64,000 nt of DNA from positions 3,929,501 to 3,993,500 of the forward strand of contig JAWNZC010000322.1 in NCBI GenBank assembly GCA_035771165.1. Direction: 5' to 3'. Numbering within the stretch: position 1 is the stretch's first letter; the number at the start of each line of letters is the position of its first letter. The position numbers and the translations under genes are program-made. The notes under the pieces are model-generated. The model searched no databases. It was not told the origin of the DNA and was given only the letters and a program-made list of their open reading frames with translations. The stretch comes from Paragorgia papillata. Lineage: Eukaryota; Cnidaria; Anthozoa; Scleralcyonacea; Coralliidae. This document shows positions 30,909-42,452 of the stretch, in pieces.

Positions 30909-33900
30909 ACACATGACTGTGCAACAGCTGGGGAGCACAAATACAGACCCCCAACGCCTGTACGATAAGCAATGTTGCAGAGTACGGACCAACACAACCA
31001 CTAGCAGCCAGCTAGCAGGCAACAGCGCACGGACCCGCAAGAACAGCACCTGCGGACCAGCGACAAAGTCACGCCACGACGCACTGCAAGCCACGCCCAC
31101 TGCCAGAACTCCGAGGAAGCAGAGACAGGGAAAGGGTGGGAGGGAAGCGATACGTATGACAAGCTGTACTCAACTAAACCCAAGGCCAAGCCAGACAGGT
31201 CACAAGCTGGAAATACCAAATCCCCCCGGAAGTAAGTTTAAAGTTAAAGTTTTAATCAATATCCATCTTAAGTTTAAAAATACAATGGATTTACAACATA
31301 TATCGTATGATCAAATATAATATAATTTACAAAACTACAGTGTTAAAGTCATTCTAAAAATTTAGTAAGAGTAACATAATTTGAAGGATACTACCCTACG
31401 TATTTACAATAAAGAGATAGCTCGCGGAATAAAAGACATTTGGTGTCGTTTAGTGCCTGAGAAGGTACTGATAAGGTACTGAAACCAACACAAACACACT
31501 GTGCACGCCTGGTGTTAATTATTTTTATTACATAAATCCATTTAAACCAAGTTTGAAATGTATTGAAACTTGTTTCAAAACTAACAATAAAACTCTTAGA
31601 TGGTTAAATGAGTTTGCAAGCGTTTGATAGATGTTGAAATGTCTCCCAAAGCGCCATTGAAATGTTAATCGCGGTCGGCAATGATTAATGTATTTGTTTT
31701 TCTATCTTTGAAACCAAGTGCTTCGGAGAAAAACCCGTGCCGAAAGAGTGCCTTTTTCAGAGTATGCCAGACCCGAAAACCAAGGTCTATTTCAACGCTT
31801 CAAAACATCAGTTGTAACGGTGTTACAATTAATAAAAATAGGTACACATTGCGTACATAGGTACGCACTGCGTACATGCGCAGGGCTGCAAATAACAGCC
31901 GGTCATCGGACATTGTCCGGCATGATTGTACGTTATTGTCCGCCCAAACCTCATTATGGCCGGTCATTATGACCTGTCAATTCAAACTTACTGAGTTAAC
32001 AGTTAGTCTTTAAGATGTTTTGTCCATTTAATACCAATTAAATAATAATAATACGTTAGTAAAAGTATACAGAAAAGAATTAAGGAAACATTTTTCATGG
32101 TGGTTTTCATTTCGGCCCGAAATTCTAATCAATGAGCCCGTGCGACAGGTCAGCGACACACGTGTGTACGCTAAGCTATAGTCTAGCGTATTTGCCTGAA
32201 GTTATAGAGATTCAATAGATAAAAAGAAGAAAAAGTATTTTATTACTGAGGCTGACTCTTCTGCGAACTCTGAAGATTCTGATGATGCAGAGTCAGACTC
32301 AATCGAACAAGAGAATGTTGTGCCTGAATATTTATTCAGTAGCACTGGTAGTAGCGATGAAGATGATGCATAGAAACTTACGATGTACACTACGTAATAT
32401 ATCCAACACGAGTCAGTGTTCTTCCTCCGATTTCTAAATACAGCCAAGCGGGTTGAAAATACGAGGCGAAGCCGAGTTTTTTTAACCCACTTGGCTGTAT
32501 TTAAACATTGGAGGATGAACACTGACGAGTGTTGGATATAGCTTCTCAAACGAATCAATATTTTAAGAGAAAATCGACCTCAAAATTTGCTAAATTTGAC
32601 CGTAATCTTCCTCCGATTTCTAAATACTGATTAAATATTGATCTCTTTTGAATTTTCCTCATGAATTATTAATGAGTTTGAGAAACTGCAGTAACAGATA
32701 CATGTACTGTAGTAATGGTAAAAATAAATGCTATAGTAATATATTATACATGTACAGTACTGTATAAATTAAATTATTTACCAGTAGTGTTACTTGAGAG
32801 AAAAAGACGAAACCGTTTATCCAAAAACCAATATAATATTTCAGAAGAACACTTGATATATTTTATAACATTTATAATTATAACAACTTTATATTTAATT
32901 AACTTTTGAGGAACTGCCAAAGTTATAACTAAAGTAAACTTAAACTAACTATATTTATTACTCGAGTTAAGTTTTACTTAGTTATACTGACAGTCTCAGG
33001 GTGCTAGGCTATATTAATATATACCATGCATTTTATGTTGTAATTGTAAACATCAGTGTCAGTGTCTGTTTCAGCTGATCAACTATGAGAAGAGATTTTT
33101 GTATCAATCCTTATTCCTGTACTATATTATAGATTGTTTTTAAAATGGATCATGCATTACGTAGTACTAGTTTACTGTTAATTTTCGAGATAAAAAATAT
33201 ATTCTGATTCCTCGTGCATCCCATCATGATAAACGGATGCATTTATAAAAAGTAGGGAAAACCTTAGTCCGTCCGGCCAGAATTTCTACATGTCCGACCA
33301 CTTTCTTGCCTGGCCTGACATTTGTCCTTCTATGTCAAAAAATTATTTGCAGGCCTGCATGCGGATACTGGTACAGTCGAACCTGTATTAAGTGGTCACC
33401 CTTGGGGATTGCGCCGGTGACCGGTTAATACAGGGTGGCCACTTAACGCAGGTCGAAAACAAAATCGCACCCCAGCCTATTTATCATTACAAGTTTAAAT
33501 AGACGTGTAGTTGCTCTGTGAGCCATCTGGAAAAACAGTTCCACAAAGTATAAGGCAGAATGTTTTATTTGTTCTGGAAAACGAGGAGAATGCCACTTGA
33601 CAAGCGAACGGGCAACGAGCAGTTTACGTTGATGACTGTGGAACTTGGGCTAGTAAATGCTCTTACAAAACTCACCACTACATCATATCTGGAGAGAACA
33701 ATCTAGACTATGTTGACAAGAAAGACGGACAGTATGTCAAAACAATTAAGGTAAACGAGTTCCTGTTGAACCTCAACCAGTCAATAATATAATTGCATGT
33801 AAACGCTATTATATATCACTGAAACGAGACCCATCATTCAAAAGGCGCATTTCAATAGCAACTGAATGTCCGTACAAGATGAACATCCTAAAAAACATTG

Positions 33901-36900
33901 CTGTCGTGGAGAATATCGGTGACTATCTACAAAACACCATATATGCCTCATGGAATTAATTTTGGAAATAGCAAAAAAAATACTGGTGACTATGTACGGA
34001 CCTCCTGTGCTGTAAAAAGAAAACTTGACGATATGATTCAAGGGGGGGGGGGGGGGACAAGGGAAATTTTTGAAGATAGGTACTTAATGGTTCAGATTGT
34101 GCACCAAGGAATTTAAAACAAGTGGAGAATGCAAAATACCATGCTGCAAAGAGTAAAAGAACTGACAAAGGACATTATAGAAAAAACATAGCCGACGAGA
34201 TGCAGATACTGTTATCTGATATTCACAACCATCCATTCATCCAAGAAATAGTACGGACCAAAGGAAAGCCTCCCTCCGTTATAATTTACCTGGAAGATAA
34301 TTTAAAGGACATTAACCAATTTTGTACATCCATGCACCGCTAGAAACCCGAGTGTTCTTGGAATCGATAGAACATTCAATCTCGGTGCATGTTTTGCGAC
34401 TACCCTGGTGTATCAACATAATAATTTGATCAGAGAAGGAAAAACCAACCCTACAATTATGCTGGCGGCCATTTATTTACATTGGGATGGACTTCACACC
34501 ACATATCACAGATTTCTTTAACACCTCCAGAGTAAGCTGTCCGTTGATATTGGTGGATCGTAGCTTTCAAAAATAGTTATTGGCATCAAACAGTGTTCTC
34601 CCTCGTCTGTTCAAGTACTTTGCACCAGGCAATTGGAGGAAAATGTTCGCCGATATTTGTCTAATAAGGTTGGAGCTAGTGCCAAGATTAGGAAACAAGT
34701 GATAGGTGACATTTTCTAAAAACATGGATTGACGTCTTCTAACGATATCAAGAAGTTCGAACTCAAAATCATTAAACTTTTGGACAAATACTCCATATCT
34801 TCGCCTTTATTTAAAGAACACTTCGGGAAAATTCAGCAGAAAAAGTCCGATCAGGAGTTTTTCAACCATGGCAAAATAACAAGTGGATTGCTATTGATTG
34901 GAAGAATAATTCATGCGAGTCTGAACCACATAATAAAACTTTCAGCAAACTAGCAAACTATGAAATTGCCAGATTTGATTGACAGACTATATAAAATAGT
35001 AAAGCTTCAACAAATTGATTGTAGAAGAGCGTTATACGGCCACGGCAATTATGAACTAGCACCATGGATGTCGAAGCTCAAAGTTCAACACGTACACTGG
35101 ACTCAGAAAACTGAAGAGGAAAAGGAGACATTGTACAAAAAGTTCATGAAAGGGATGGCACCAAACACAAAAACAGTAATTTCCACAGATGGCTGTCTAA
35201 CCATACCTAGAACTCCCAAAACTGCCAAAAAGCATGGACAAAGAAAAAGAACGAAGTCTACAAAAACAAAATACAGTAGTAAAGCAGAGTTATACATATA
35301 TTAAGCAATTATTGAATTCTGCTTTGTTGATATCAAGAATTATCGAGTTTGAAGTCTGTATTATCTGCCGAAGCAGAAGGCTGATAATATAGACTGAGAC
35401 CTTGATAATTCTTGATATCAACAAAGCAGAATTCAATAATTGTTTTATTATACATTTTTAGTTGAAGACCCAGCTAATAAAACTGTCTAAACATAAAGTT
35501 AAAGGAAAACACTTCTCACGACGCACGCAGTATTAAGATAACCCCTCCCTCCAGACCAGGAGGGAGGACCCTGAAAGCCACCATCAATGTTTGCTGACTC
35601 GCTTCTCATACTGTGACGTCACGATGGTCAAACACATAGGCCATGCAAATTGACATGATCACACTTGCCATCTTGTTCCATTTCTAAATATATGGTTAAC
35701 AACATTATTTATAAAAAAATAGTTAATTACTGGATAAAGGAACGAGTTAGGTCCAGAGGCGCCGGAAGCAACTTAGGGCAGTGGGGGCAGTATCTGAAAA
35801 AAAGGCACTTTCACCTTACTTGGCAAACAAGCAAATTTTTTATTTAGTGGGAGAAGCCGTCTAGCTGTCTTTATTAATTTAATATCTGTTACTGGAAGAT
35901 GCACACAGACTGACAGACTCACAGACACTTTATCAATATGTATTGCACTTACCTCTAATCTATAATTCATGACCATTTCCGTTTTAAATCACATATTCAC
36001 ATGCATAATGCATCGAACTCACTTCGTCAATCGTCGATCACGACGACCAGCGACGATTAGTTCGGGTTCCTTCCTCCTAATTACGCTTCTCGCTCGTAAA
36101 ATTTAAATGTTTTTGCTTTCCGAATTTGGGCAGTATAAATTTTAACTTAGAGTGATAAAATAAATTCAGAAGCAAGTATAAGATATTGTATTTAGCAAAG
36201 GGCACACACACAGCTGCCCCCGTGCACAGAATAAGGATTGACCAGAAGTCCAACTCGCGTCGGAACCTTTGAAGTTTCTATCCTCGCGCATGCGCCTCGC
36301 GCATCTTGATTCCTCGCCATCCTACGCCATCCTACGCAATCCTGGCAAGTTCCCCTGAGTTCGGCTATTTGTCCAGCACTATGTTATTTTGTTCTAAACC
36401 TAATCCCCGCCCATCTTCCAAAACCATAATCCTAATCCTAACCTTAAAAGAAAACTCTGAGAATAGAAAAAGAAACAAAAAAAAAAGAAATGTTAAAAAA
36501 GATAAAGTTATAAGGGAGGGCGGTACGACCTATAGGGTCGAACCAATACACTGTTGAAGTGTAGGCTACGCCGCTAACCATGCACTAGACTACGCAGGAA
36601 GCTTCCAACGAATAAAAGGAACACTTATCAGAGACTGCATATACCTCCGACAGCAGGTTATTAGAGATGTTTAAAAAGAAAGCGAGCGAAATGTTTAAAA
36701 AGAAAGCGAGCCTTCCCGAGACTTACACACGTATGGCTCACTCGACTCACTCGAGGCTTACACACTTATGAATGAATAAAATGCTTGATTGCACTCGTAC
36801 CAAAATTATGCAAAAATGTTTGCATAAAATAAGGATAATGAGCGCAATCAAGCATTTCTTCTACACGGAGAATCTTGTGGTCAGATTTTTATTAATTTCT

Positions 36901-38406
36901 CATCCAAATTTCAACCAAAATTGAAAGGGTTGGTGCTTGGGCTATAATCAATCTTTCCACAAACTTTCACGAAAACCTGTCGAGTATTTTGTGAGATATC
37001 CTGGTGACAGACAGACTCACAGATAAACAGACAGACAAACAGAGTAAAAACAAAACCTCCTGGCGGATGTAATGACTTTGTTAGTATGGCTGAACATTTT
37101 GTGTACAATATTAATCCATTTTTTTAGATCAAAGTGAAAAGGTAATAAACTGCCGAGATTAGTTTTGATTAGTTTTGATAATTATATATATTTTTTTAAA
37201 TTTATAACTGTTATTGTTATATCTATTTATTACTTGTAAATTCTTTATTTGTATTTATTTTCAATGGTCGAACGTTTGTAACACGAGCCTCTGGCTCGGG
37301 AGAATGAGCAACCACTCCCCACGATCATCGACAATAAATAAATTGTGTTGTATTATTGTTATTATAACGAACTGTACTGACCGTTTCATGCGGAGCCCTT
37401 CATCATATTTTACTCTGATGATGGGCTCCGCTCGAAACGTCAGTATTTCGTTATGAAAACTAATCTTGGTGGTTCACCACTTTTTCACTCTGATCTATCC
37501 TATATAAAGCAAAGTGAAGTGGTGATAAACTGCCGAGATTTTTAGTAACGGTTACTGACGTTTTGAGCGGAGCCCTCGTCACATTTTACTCTGAAGAAGG
37601 GCTCCGTTCGAAACGTCAGTTTTCTGTTACTAAATATCTCGGCACTTTATCCACTTTTTCACTTTGCTCTATCTAAAAACACTGCCTATACGCAGCACTC
37701 TCCTTTTTTTACAAAATAAATACTGCTTACGCGGCACTCTCCTTTTTTTCATTTATGTTTTAGTTGTGTGTTGTTCTTTTGAAAATCCTGATGTTGATCC
37801 AAACACTCTTCAAAGTTTGGTAGAGGATAATCTCCCAGAAGAAACCATCAATCAACTATTCTCGGGGCTGTACACTGTTATAAAAGCTACTTTAAGACAA
37901 CCATTAGCTTCAATAAAACACGAAGCAGTTAAAGCAGAATTACTTTCATATAAGTGAGTTTTAGTTGCAGTTTTATAGTAACTATATTCCACGCAGTAAT
38001 ATATCGAGTACCTAATTTTATTATACAACTGCTTAAAAACTGTCCAAATAACGCTAAAAATGAGTGCAAATATACAGCGATATTTGGATAGTTAGTTATT
38101 TGCACTGATTATTTGGATTGTTATAGCCAATCAAATTTATCACACGGGAGACTACTTCATGTATGCTTATTATTTTGTCCTTGTGCAAGTCACGCTACTG
38201 CTCTGGCCTTTTTAAAGTTTTCTTTTTCCATAAACATTTGTTGATCAGAGCAGTTGTATAATAAATCTCTTATTAGATGTTTTGGTGTGTAGTATCGCTG
38301 TATATTTTTACGAGTTGTGCCGTATTTTAACGAGCCCGCAGGGTGAGTCAAAATACAAACAACGAGTAAAAATATACAGCGATACTACACACCAAAACAT
38401 CTAATA

Positions 38407-38465
<59 letters not shown>

Positions 38466-40320
38466 ATATTTATAAACCGCGCAGGAGGGCTTTATCGGAT
38501 ATAAAACACGAGGCGATAGCCGAGTGTTTTAGAGCCGATAAAGCCCGTACTGCAAGGTTTTTTAAATGGCTTCTAAAAATAATCACTTCATACGTTCATT
38601 GGCGTAGTAATTTTGAAAATTAAGCTTATCTCAGCCGTTAAAAACCAGCGAGAAACTTAGAGCGAGTCTATATCACATATATAGATCCGATACGCTCATG
38701 ATTTTTCTTTGTGTTTTCCTCATGAATTATTAATGAATTTTAGAAATATATATATATATATATAAGTGAGTTATGGTTCACGAAATGTTAGAGAGTGCTC
38801 AATACCATATATAGATAGAGCAAAATACAAAGTATAAAGTATAGTATACTTTATACTTTGTATATATATATATATATATATACTATTAATTTACACTACA
38901 TTTTTTTGTGTAGATTTCCAGAAAATGTTATAGACGAGATTATTAAAAATGTATTTGGGAAAAGGTAAAGTAAGATTATTACAAGCAATCAAAAATAATT
39001 TATTTTATTAAAGACTACTGTTGTATAGATATTAAGAGAATGGATATTGATTTTAAGGAACCATATTTTTAACTGAATTTTGTGGTTCCGGTAGAGAAAA
39101 TGTTTTTTCGAAGAACTTGTTGTTTTTTTTTCAGTGAAGTTAGATTTTCAATAAAAAAGGAATTTCAGTGAATGAAAATTTTTGAACACTACAAAATTTT
39201 GGAAAACGTTTTGGAGAAAGCTATACATGTACTTTTTTTATGTCCAACTGTAGCATGCATGTCTTACAAAGGTTAGGTTTATATAAAATGAAGTCACTTT
39301 ATGGCAAATAAATGAAAATTCCATTTGGCCCGGCTTGCTGGTCGTGACATGACTCTCTTACATGCACCTCTGCAATTCCTGACATTTTTACATTTTTATA
39401 TAGCCGTACAGATATTGAAAAGTCTTTGTTAAGTAACAGGATACGGTTACCAGGATTAGAATCATTGAAATGGAGGGTGGACGTCGCTATTTCCACAAGG
39501 TGAACGATTTTATACCCATTAGTAACTTGTCATAAATACAACTTATTTTCGCAACACACGGCAGTAAAGTAATATGAAATTAACTGTAATTAATAAAAGG
39601 TATTGTGATAATTGTACATGCATGTACCTATATTTCTCAATACCATGATTTTCTTATGTTACAGTTCACTGAACCGTGTCCTGGTTCCTACTGTGTTAAT
39701 GGAAGTAAAATCAAGCGATGGCAACATTCGATCATTTGAGGTTAATTTTCTTAGCTTTTTTACAGCATTTGTGTTTTGTTTTGTTATTTTATTTTATTAT
39801 TTTACGTCAAATAACGGGAGAACATGTGTGCATGTGTTTTTTTCTACATTACCAAAATACTGCATATGAGTGTGCGATTTAATGCTGCTTCGAGTAAGGG
39901 TCGCATCTGTCGCACAACGAACGCCACTGTTGTCGCATTAATAGGTTTCAATACTGAACATGCGCTGTTTTAAATCATGACTTGTGAATGGAATGGAGAA
40001 AGCATTGGAACAGCAAGGGAGTACGCAGATGTCTCCTCTCCCCCCCCCCCCCCCCCCTAAAATAACCAGCTTTACAAACCATGTCACTTCAGGCAAACAT
40101 TGACATAGTCTGCGAAAGCAGCCGCGTCCTTTATGCTCGTAGGCTCTCCCCCTAAATGACGTGGCTGCTTTCGCAGGCTAACATTGACAGTGTTGCATGA
40201 AAGTTGGCTAATATTTTGTTTGAAATAGTAGAAAATTATCTATTCTAACAAAAACCACAACAACGTCAAACAAATAGATTAAATTGTACCCAATTTTGTT
40301 TTCTGACATCTGAAGAGAAT

Positions 40321-40359
<39 letters not shown>

Positions 40360-41018
40360 AAAACAGTTTCCTGTAAATCCTGACTTTATTCTTGGAGTAG
40401 TATAGTTTGGTTTCCATATTCTCTGAAGGGACTGAAAATCGTAGTTGCATAGGCTCATTAGGTTGCCAAAACGGCGAGAAACTGTCTAAAGTCCCCACTT
40501 GCATATATCTGACGTATTCTTATAGTCGGGTAAAAAACGTCTTGTGTATGCATGACCAATCTGATTACGAGCTGTCGATTGTCAAATTGTTGAAGGTTGA
40601 AATCTGGTAATAGAAAGCTTACGTAAGATAAAATTTAATGAAGAATCATGACCTTGTTTGCGTGCAACTATTGTGTTAATAGTACATAATTGTAACTTTT
40701 CAGACAACTAAGGTATAATTCAGTTATTTATTACTTGTATATACTCCAACTACTTTCGCCTGTCTCTTTAAAATATTTGGTCTTGTTATAAATATTATAT
40801 AACAACTTCATGATGTGGTATCAATTATTTTAATAATTTATAATAATTTTATAATAATTATTTTAAAACTTTTATTTAACTTTTCTAACCAAGCCAACGT
40901 TTATTTTTGTTGACAGGTTTCGTTGTCAAAATTCAATGAACTGGAGTACGATGTGGCATTCATTTTAAAAGAAATGGAAGACTTAGAAAAGCGTAACATT
41001 TTAAAAATACAGGACTAG
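27379..41018 (+). CDS. COMMD5: COMM domain-containing protein 5, complete
   Basis: Six exons join in phase: 27379-27520, 37764-37953, 38914-38964, 39404-39499, 39665-39740 and 40917-41018, giving 218 codons against 224 in human. The N-terminal helical region (KVPAEVRKIIPHLSNL) and the C-terminal COMM domain (WRVDVAISTSSLNRV, NELEYDVAFILKEMEDLEKR) match COMMD5/HCaRG in order, and the invariant COMM tryptophan is present. COMMD proteins form the ten-member Commander ring that works with the retriever complex in endosomal recycling. The start ATGG lies in AACATGG. AATAAA follows the stop by 7 nt. Intron 1 (10.2 kb) is full of transposons. Confidence 0.93.
27912..29185. mobile_element. 1.27-kb DNA transposon remnant
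   Basis: Ends TATAATGCGGGTATCAG plus CGGCCATCCC on the left, and GGGATGGCCACTGATACCCG plus CATAATA on the right, are inverted over nearly 40 bp. No transposase frame survives. Confidence 0.75.
29899..29948 (+). repeat. Three tandem copies of a 19-bp unit
   Basis: Unit AGGACCAGATGCCCCCCCTC, essentially unchanged between copies. Confidence 0.85.
30190..31230. other. GC-rich segment of unknown origin
   Basis: Base composition changes sharply from the AT-rich surroundings. It contains related blocks spaced about 116 bp apart, such as GCACAAATACAGTCCCCCAA at 30819 and GCACAAATACAGACCCCCAA at 30937, and a C18 plus (AC)n run near 30876-30912. Open frames on both strands look low-complexity (Cys/Val or Thr/Gln rich), with no family match that I recognise. 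It could be an unclassified transposon or a transferred fragment. Confidence 0.5.
32398..32540. repeat. Palindrome with core ACGAGGCGAAGCCGAGT
   Basis: Imperfect arms begin TATATCCAACAC and end GTGTTGGATATA. Core at 32461-32477. Confidence 0.8.
33372..33455. mobile_element. Tigger-like transposon end
   Basis: CAGTCGAACCTGTATTAAG and a nearby inverted copy (GCAGGTCG) resemble pogo/Tigger termini. I cannot place the other end. Confidence 0.4.
33560..35290 (+). pseudogene. Degenerate transposase-like gene (possibly MULE)
   Basis: Fragments in several plus-strand frames make one protein-like series interrupted by stops and a G15 tract: VYVDDCGTWASK near 33615, then PSVIIYLEDNLKDI, then FLGIDRTFNLGACFATT near 34355, AAIYLHWDGLHTTYHRFF near 34465, and a basic tail near 35210. 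The DRTFNLG segment resembles the first acidic motif of a cnidarian transposase family that I associate with Mutator-like elements, but I am not certain. Lies in COMMD5 intron 1. Confidence 0.55.
35305..35442. repeat. AATTATTG palindrome, copy 3, 39-bp perfect arms
   Basis: Left arm 35306-35344 and right arm 35404-35442 are exact complements (CAATTATTGAATTCTGC and onward). Core GCCGAAGCAGAAGGC at 35367-35381. Confidence 0.9.
36520..36595 (-). mobile_element. tRNA-derived SINE-like segment
   Basis: On the minus strand, an A-box-like TAGTCTAGTGCATGGTTAGC and a B-box GGTTCGACCC are spaced as in a tRNA. No proper acceptor stem, so it is SINE-like rather than a tRNA gene. Confidence 0.45.
36778..36857. 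repeat. Fold-back, 14-bp arms
   Basis: AAATGCTTGATTGC is mirrored by GCAATCAAGCATTT, with an inner ATTATGCAAAAATG / TTTGCATAAAAT pair. Confidence 0.6.
37370..37455. repeat. Fold-back with GGAGCCC / GGGCTCC arms, copy 1
   Basis: Contains GCGGAGCCCTTCATCA and TGATGATGGGCTCCGC. Followed by CGAAACGTCAGT. Confidence 0.75.
37545..37633. repeat. Fold-back with GGAGCCC / GGGCTCC arms, copy 2
   Basis: AACTGACG-type arms around GCGGAGCCCTCGTCACATTT and AGAAGGGCTCCGTTCGAAAC. Related to copy 1, 100 bp upstream. Confidence 0.75.
37764..37953 (+). CDS. COMMD5: COMMD5 exon 2
   Basis: Acceptor TTATGTTTTAG, donor TATAA|GTGAGT. Encodes NPDVDPNTLQSLVEDNLPEE and onward, the helical N-terminal domain. Confidence 0.92.
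38271..38406. repeat. Palindrome with 41-bp perfect arms
   Basis: 38271-38311 and 38366-38406 are exact complements. Core CGAGCCCGCAGGGTGAG at 38331-38347. Lies in COMMD5 intron 2. Confidence 0.9.
38408..38462. repeat. (AT)n microsatellite
   Basis: About 27 uninterrupted AT units between two palindromes. Further AT runs lie near 38746 and 38866. Confidence 0.95.
38488..38546. repeat. Palindrome with core CACGAGGCGATAGCCGAGTG
   Basis: Arms GGGCTTTATCGG / CCGATAAAGCCC. Core at 38507-38526. Confidence 0.8.
38914..38964 (+). CDS. COMMD5: COMMD5 exon 3
   Basis: 51 nt, encodes FPENVIDEIIKNVFGK. Acceptor TTTGTGTAG, donor AAAG|GTAAAG. Confidence 0.9.
39404..39499 (+). CDS. COMMD5: COMMD5 exon 4 (start of COMM domain)
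   Basis: The acceptor at TATATAG (39403) is used because the nearer CAG would introduce a stop. Encodes RTDIEKSLLSNRIRLPGLES then LKWRVDVAIST. Confidence 0.9.
39665..39740 (+). CDS. COMMD5: COMMD5 exon 5 (COMM domain)
   Basis: Encodes SLNRVLVPTVLMEVKSSDGN then IRSFE. Acceptor TGTTACAG, donor TTGAG|GTTAAT. Confidence 0.92.
40321..40353 (+). repeat. 33-nt G homopolymer
   Basis: In COMMD5 intron 5. Homopolymer length is unreliable in assemblies. It could form G-quadruplexes. Confidence 0.85.
40917..41018 (+). CDS. COMMD5: COMMD5 exon 6 (end of COMM domain, stop)
   Basis: Encodes VSLSKFNELEYDVAFILKEM and onward to IQD and TAG. Acceptor TTGACAG. Confidence 0.93.
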   Translation, partial: VSLSKFNELEYDVAFILKEMEDLEKRNILKIQD

Positions 41019-41025
41019 AATAATT

Positions 41026-41031
41026 AATAAA
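41026..41031 (+). terminator. Polyadenylation signal of COMMD5
   Basis: AATAAA begins 8 nt after the stop codon, which implies a very short 3' UTR if it is used. Confidence 0.6.
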
Positions 41032-42151
41032 TCTTCTCTTTTCGAGGGCACGACTTTATTACCCACCCATCTTTCCGAATTCGAAGTTTTTTTCTATTTC
41101 TCAATTTTTTCGTTAGTAATTTTAAAAATTTAACTGGTGTAAGTCATGAAAACTAGCGAGAAGTTTATCAAGAACAGTGTTTTGTAGTAATTTTGGAAAA
41201 CAACATTGTCTAAGCCAAGAAAATCAAAGCTAAAGTTTATGTAAATCAGGAGGATTTTTTAACAACGGACATAGTACTGATTTCCTTTGTGTTTTTCTCA
41301 TGAATTATTCATTGTAAATATTTAAATGAGTTTAGAATATGTATATGATTGAAGAACTATTAATGATTTTTGAAATGTTCTTTTTCGGTTTTTCAATATT
41401 CTTATCTCGTTTAAGAGATATTCAGGTTTTTGAAACATGCAAATATATGCTGTATTGTGATGATATTATATAGGTGCTACGCTGGGACTGAGTGACGAAT
41501 CATACTCGGCAAGTAGAGAGAAATTCTACCCGACTGCGGCTGGAATTCTAACCCTTGACGGTCAAGTTGGTAGCAGGCTAAGTCGTGGAATATTTATTCA
41601 TCGGATCCATCCATGTATTTATTCGTTCACTCGCTCATTCATTCATTCTGTCAAGCTGTAACTTGTTTTGCCAAATTAAAGGGGGAAATTGGACAAAAAA
41701 ATTAAACTCTGAATATCGAAAACAGTGAAAAGTATTTTAATTAACATAATCATCTCAGCGTCTGGATCATATTTTCAAACATTAACCGTGTGTAGCGCGT
41801 ACCCGTGGTGTGTAACGATTTAAAGCTCTGAAAAAGAAAAGTAGCTTCATCGGGAATATTTTCTATATGTCAAGAGCTCGTGGATATTTTGCACCATTCC
41901 AGAAAAGGATCGACATACTCTGCACTGCTCCATATCAGCTTGTTGCACTGACAAATTTTTTTTGGCTAGACTGCACTTTAGCGGACACCACTCATCCAAG
42001 GTGTCTATGGTCAGGGTTTATAGTGCAGGGCTTGAGCCTTCAATCTTAGGCCCCGTTTACACTAGAGCAAAAGTATCCGGATTTGAGCGTTGGAATTGTG
42101 AAGTTGTCCTCAAGATTCACATTTTTGACGTCGCGTGTGCAAGAAGTCTAC
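41032..42151. other. Intergenic, no gene recognised
   Basis: AT-rich sequence after COMMD5. A GTTTACACTAGAGC motif near 42055 resembles MITE termini seen near 1710 and 56822, but I cannot define an element. Confidence 0.4.
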
Positions 42152-42452
42152 AGTAAAAACCCGCGTATAAGAATTAATCCACATTTTTTTCAAGTTAGCC
42201 TAAAAAGGTTCTTATATATATATATTTGGTGTCAACTGAGAATTTAGGCTGTTTATAGGTTCTTAAATATTATAGGTCCTTATTTCCTTAAGAGTAACAC
42301 CCACTTGTAAGTCAACACTGGAACTACAGCACCTGGCTGTACAGGCTGTACTCTAGACTGGTTCATAACTGTTACTGTTATAAGAGTCTACTGAACTCAG
42401 TGAAACTATAATAATCTATAATCAGTGTAGAAGCAATTATTTGTGTACAGTA

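Noticed and set aside
30192..31320. Overlapping open frames in the GC-rich segment
   Set aside because: Several frames on both strands are open at once, as expected from low stop-codon frequency in GC-rich DNA. None shows a recognisable domain.
36520..36595. A functional tRNA gene
   Set aside because: A-box and B-box are present but no acceptor stem can be paired, so SINE-like is the better call.
39411..39499. COMMD5 exon 4 from the CCGTACAG acceptor
   Set aside because: It would introduce TGA at the second codon; the TATATAG acceptor at 39403 keeps the frame and fits the family.
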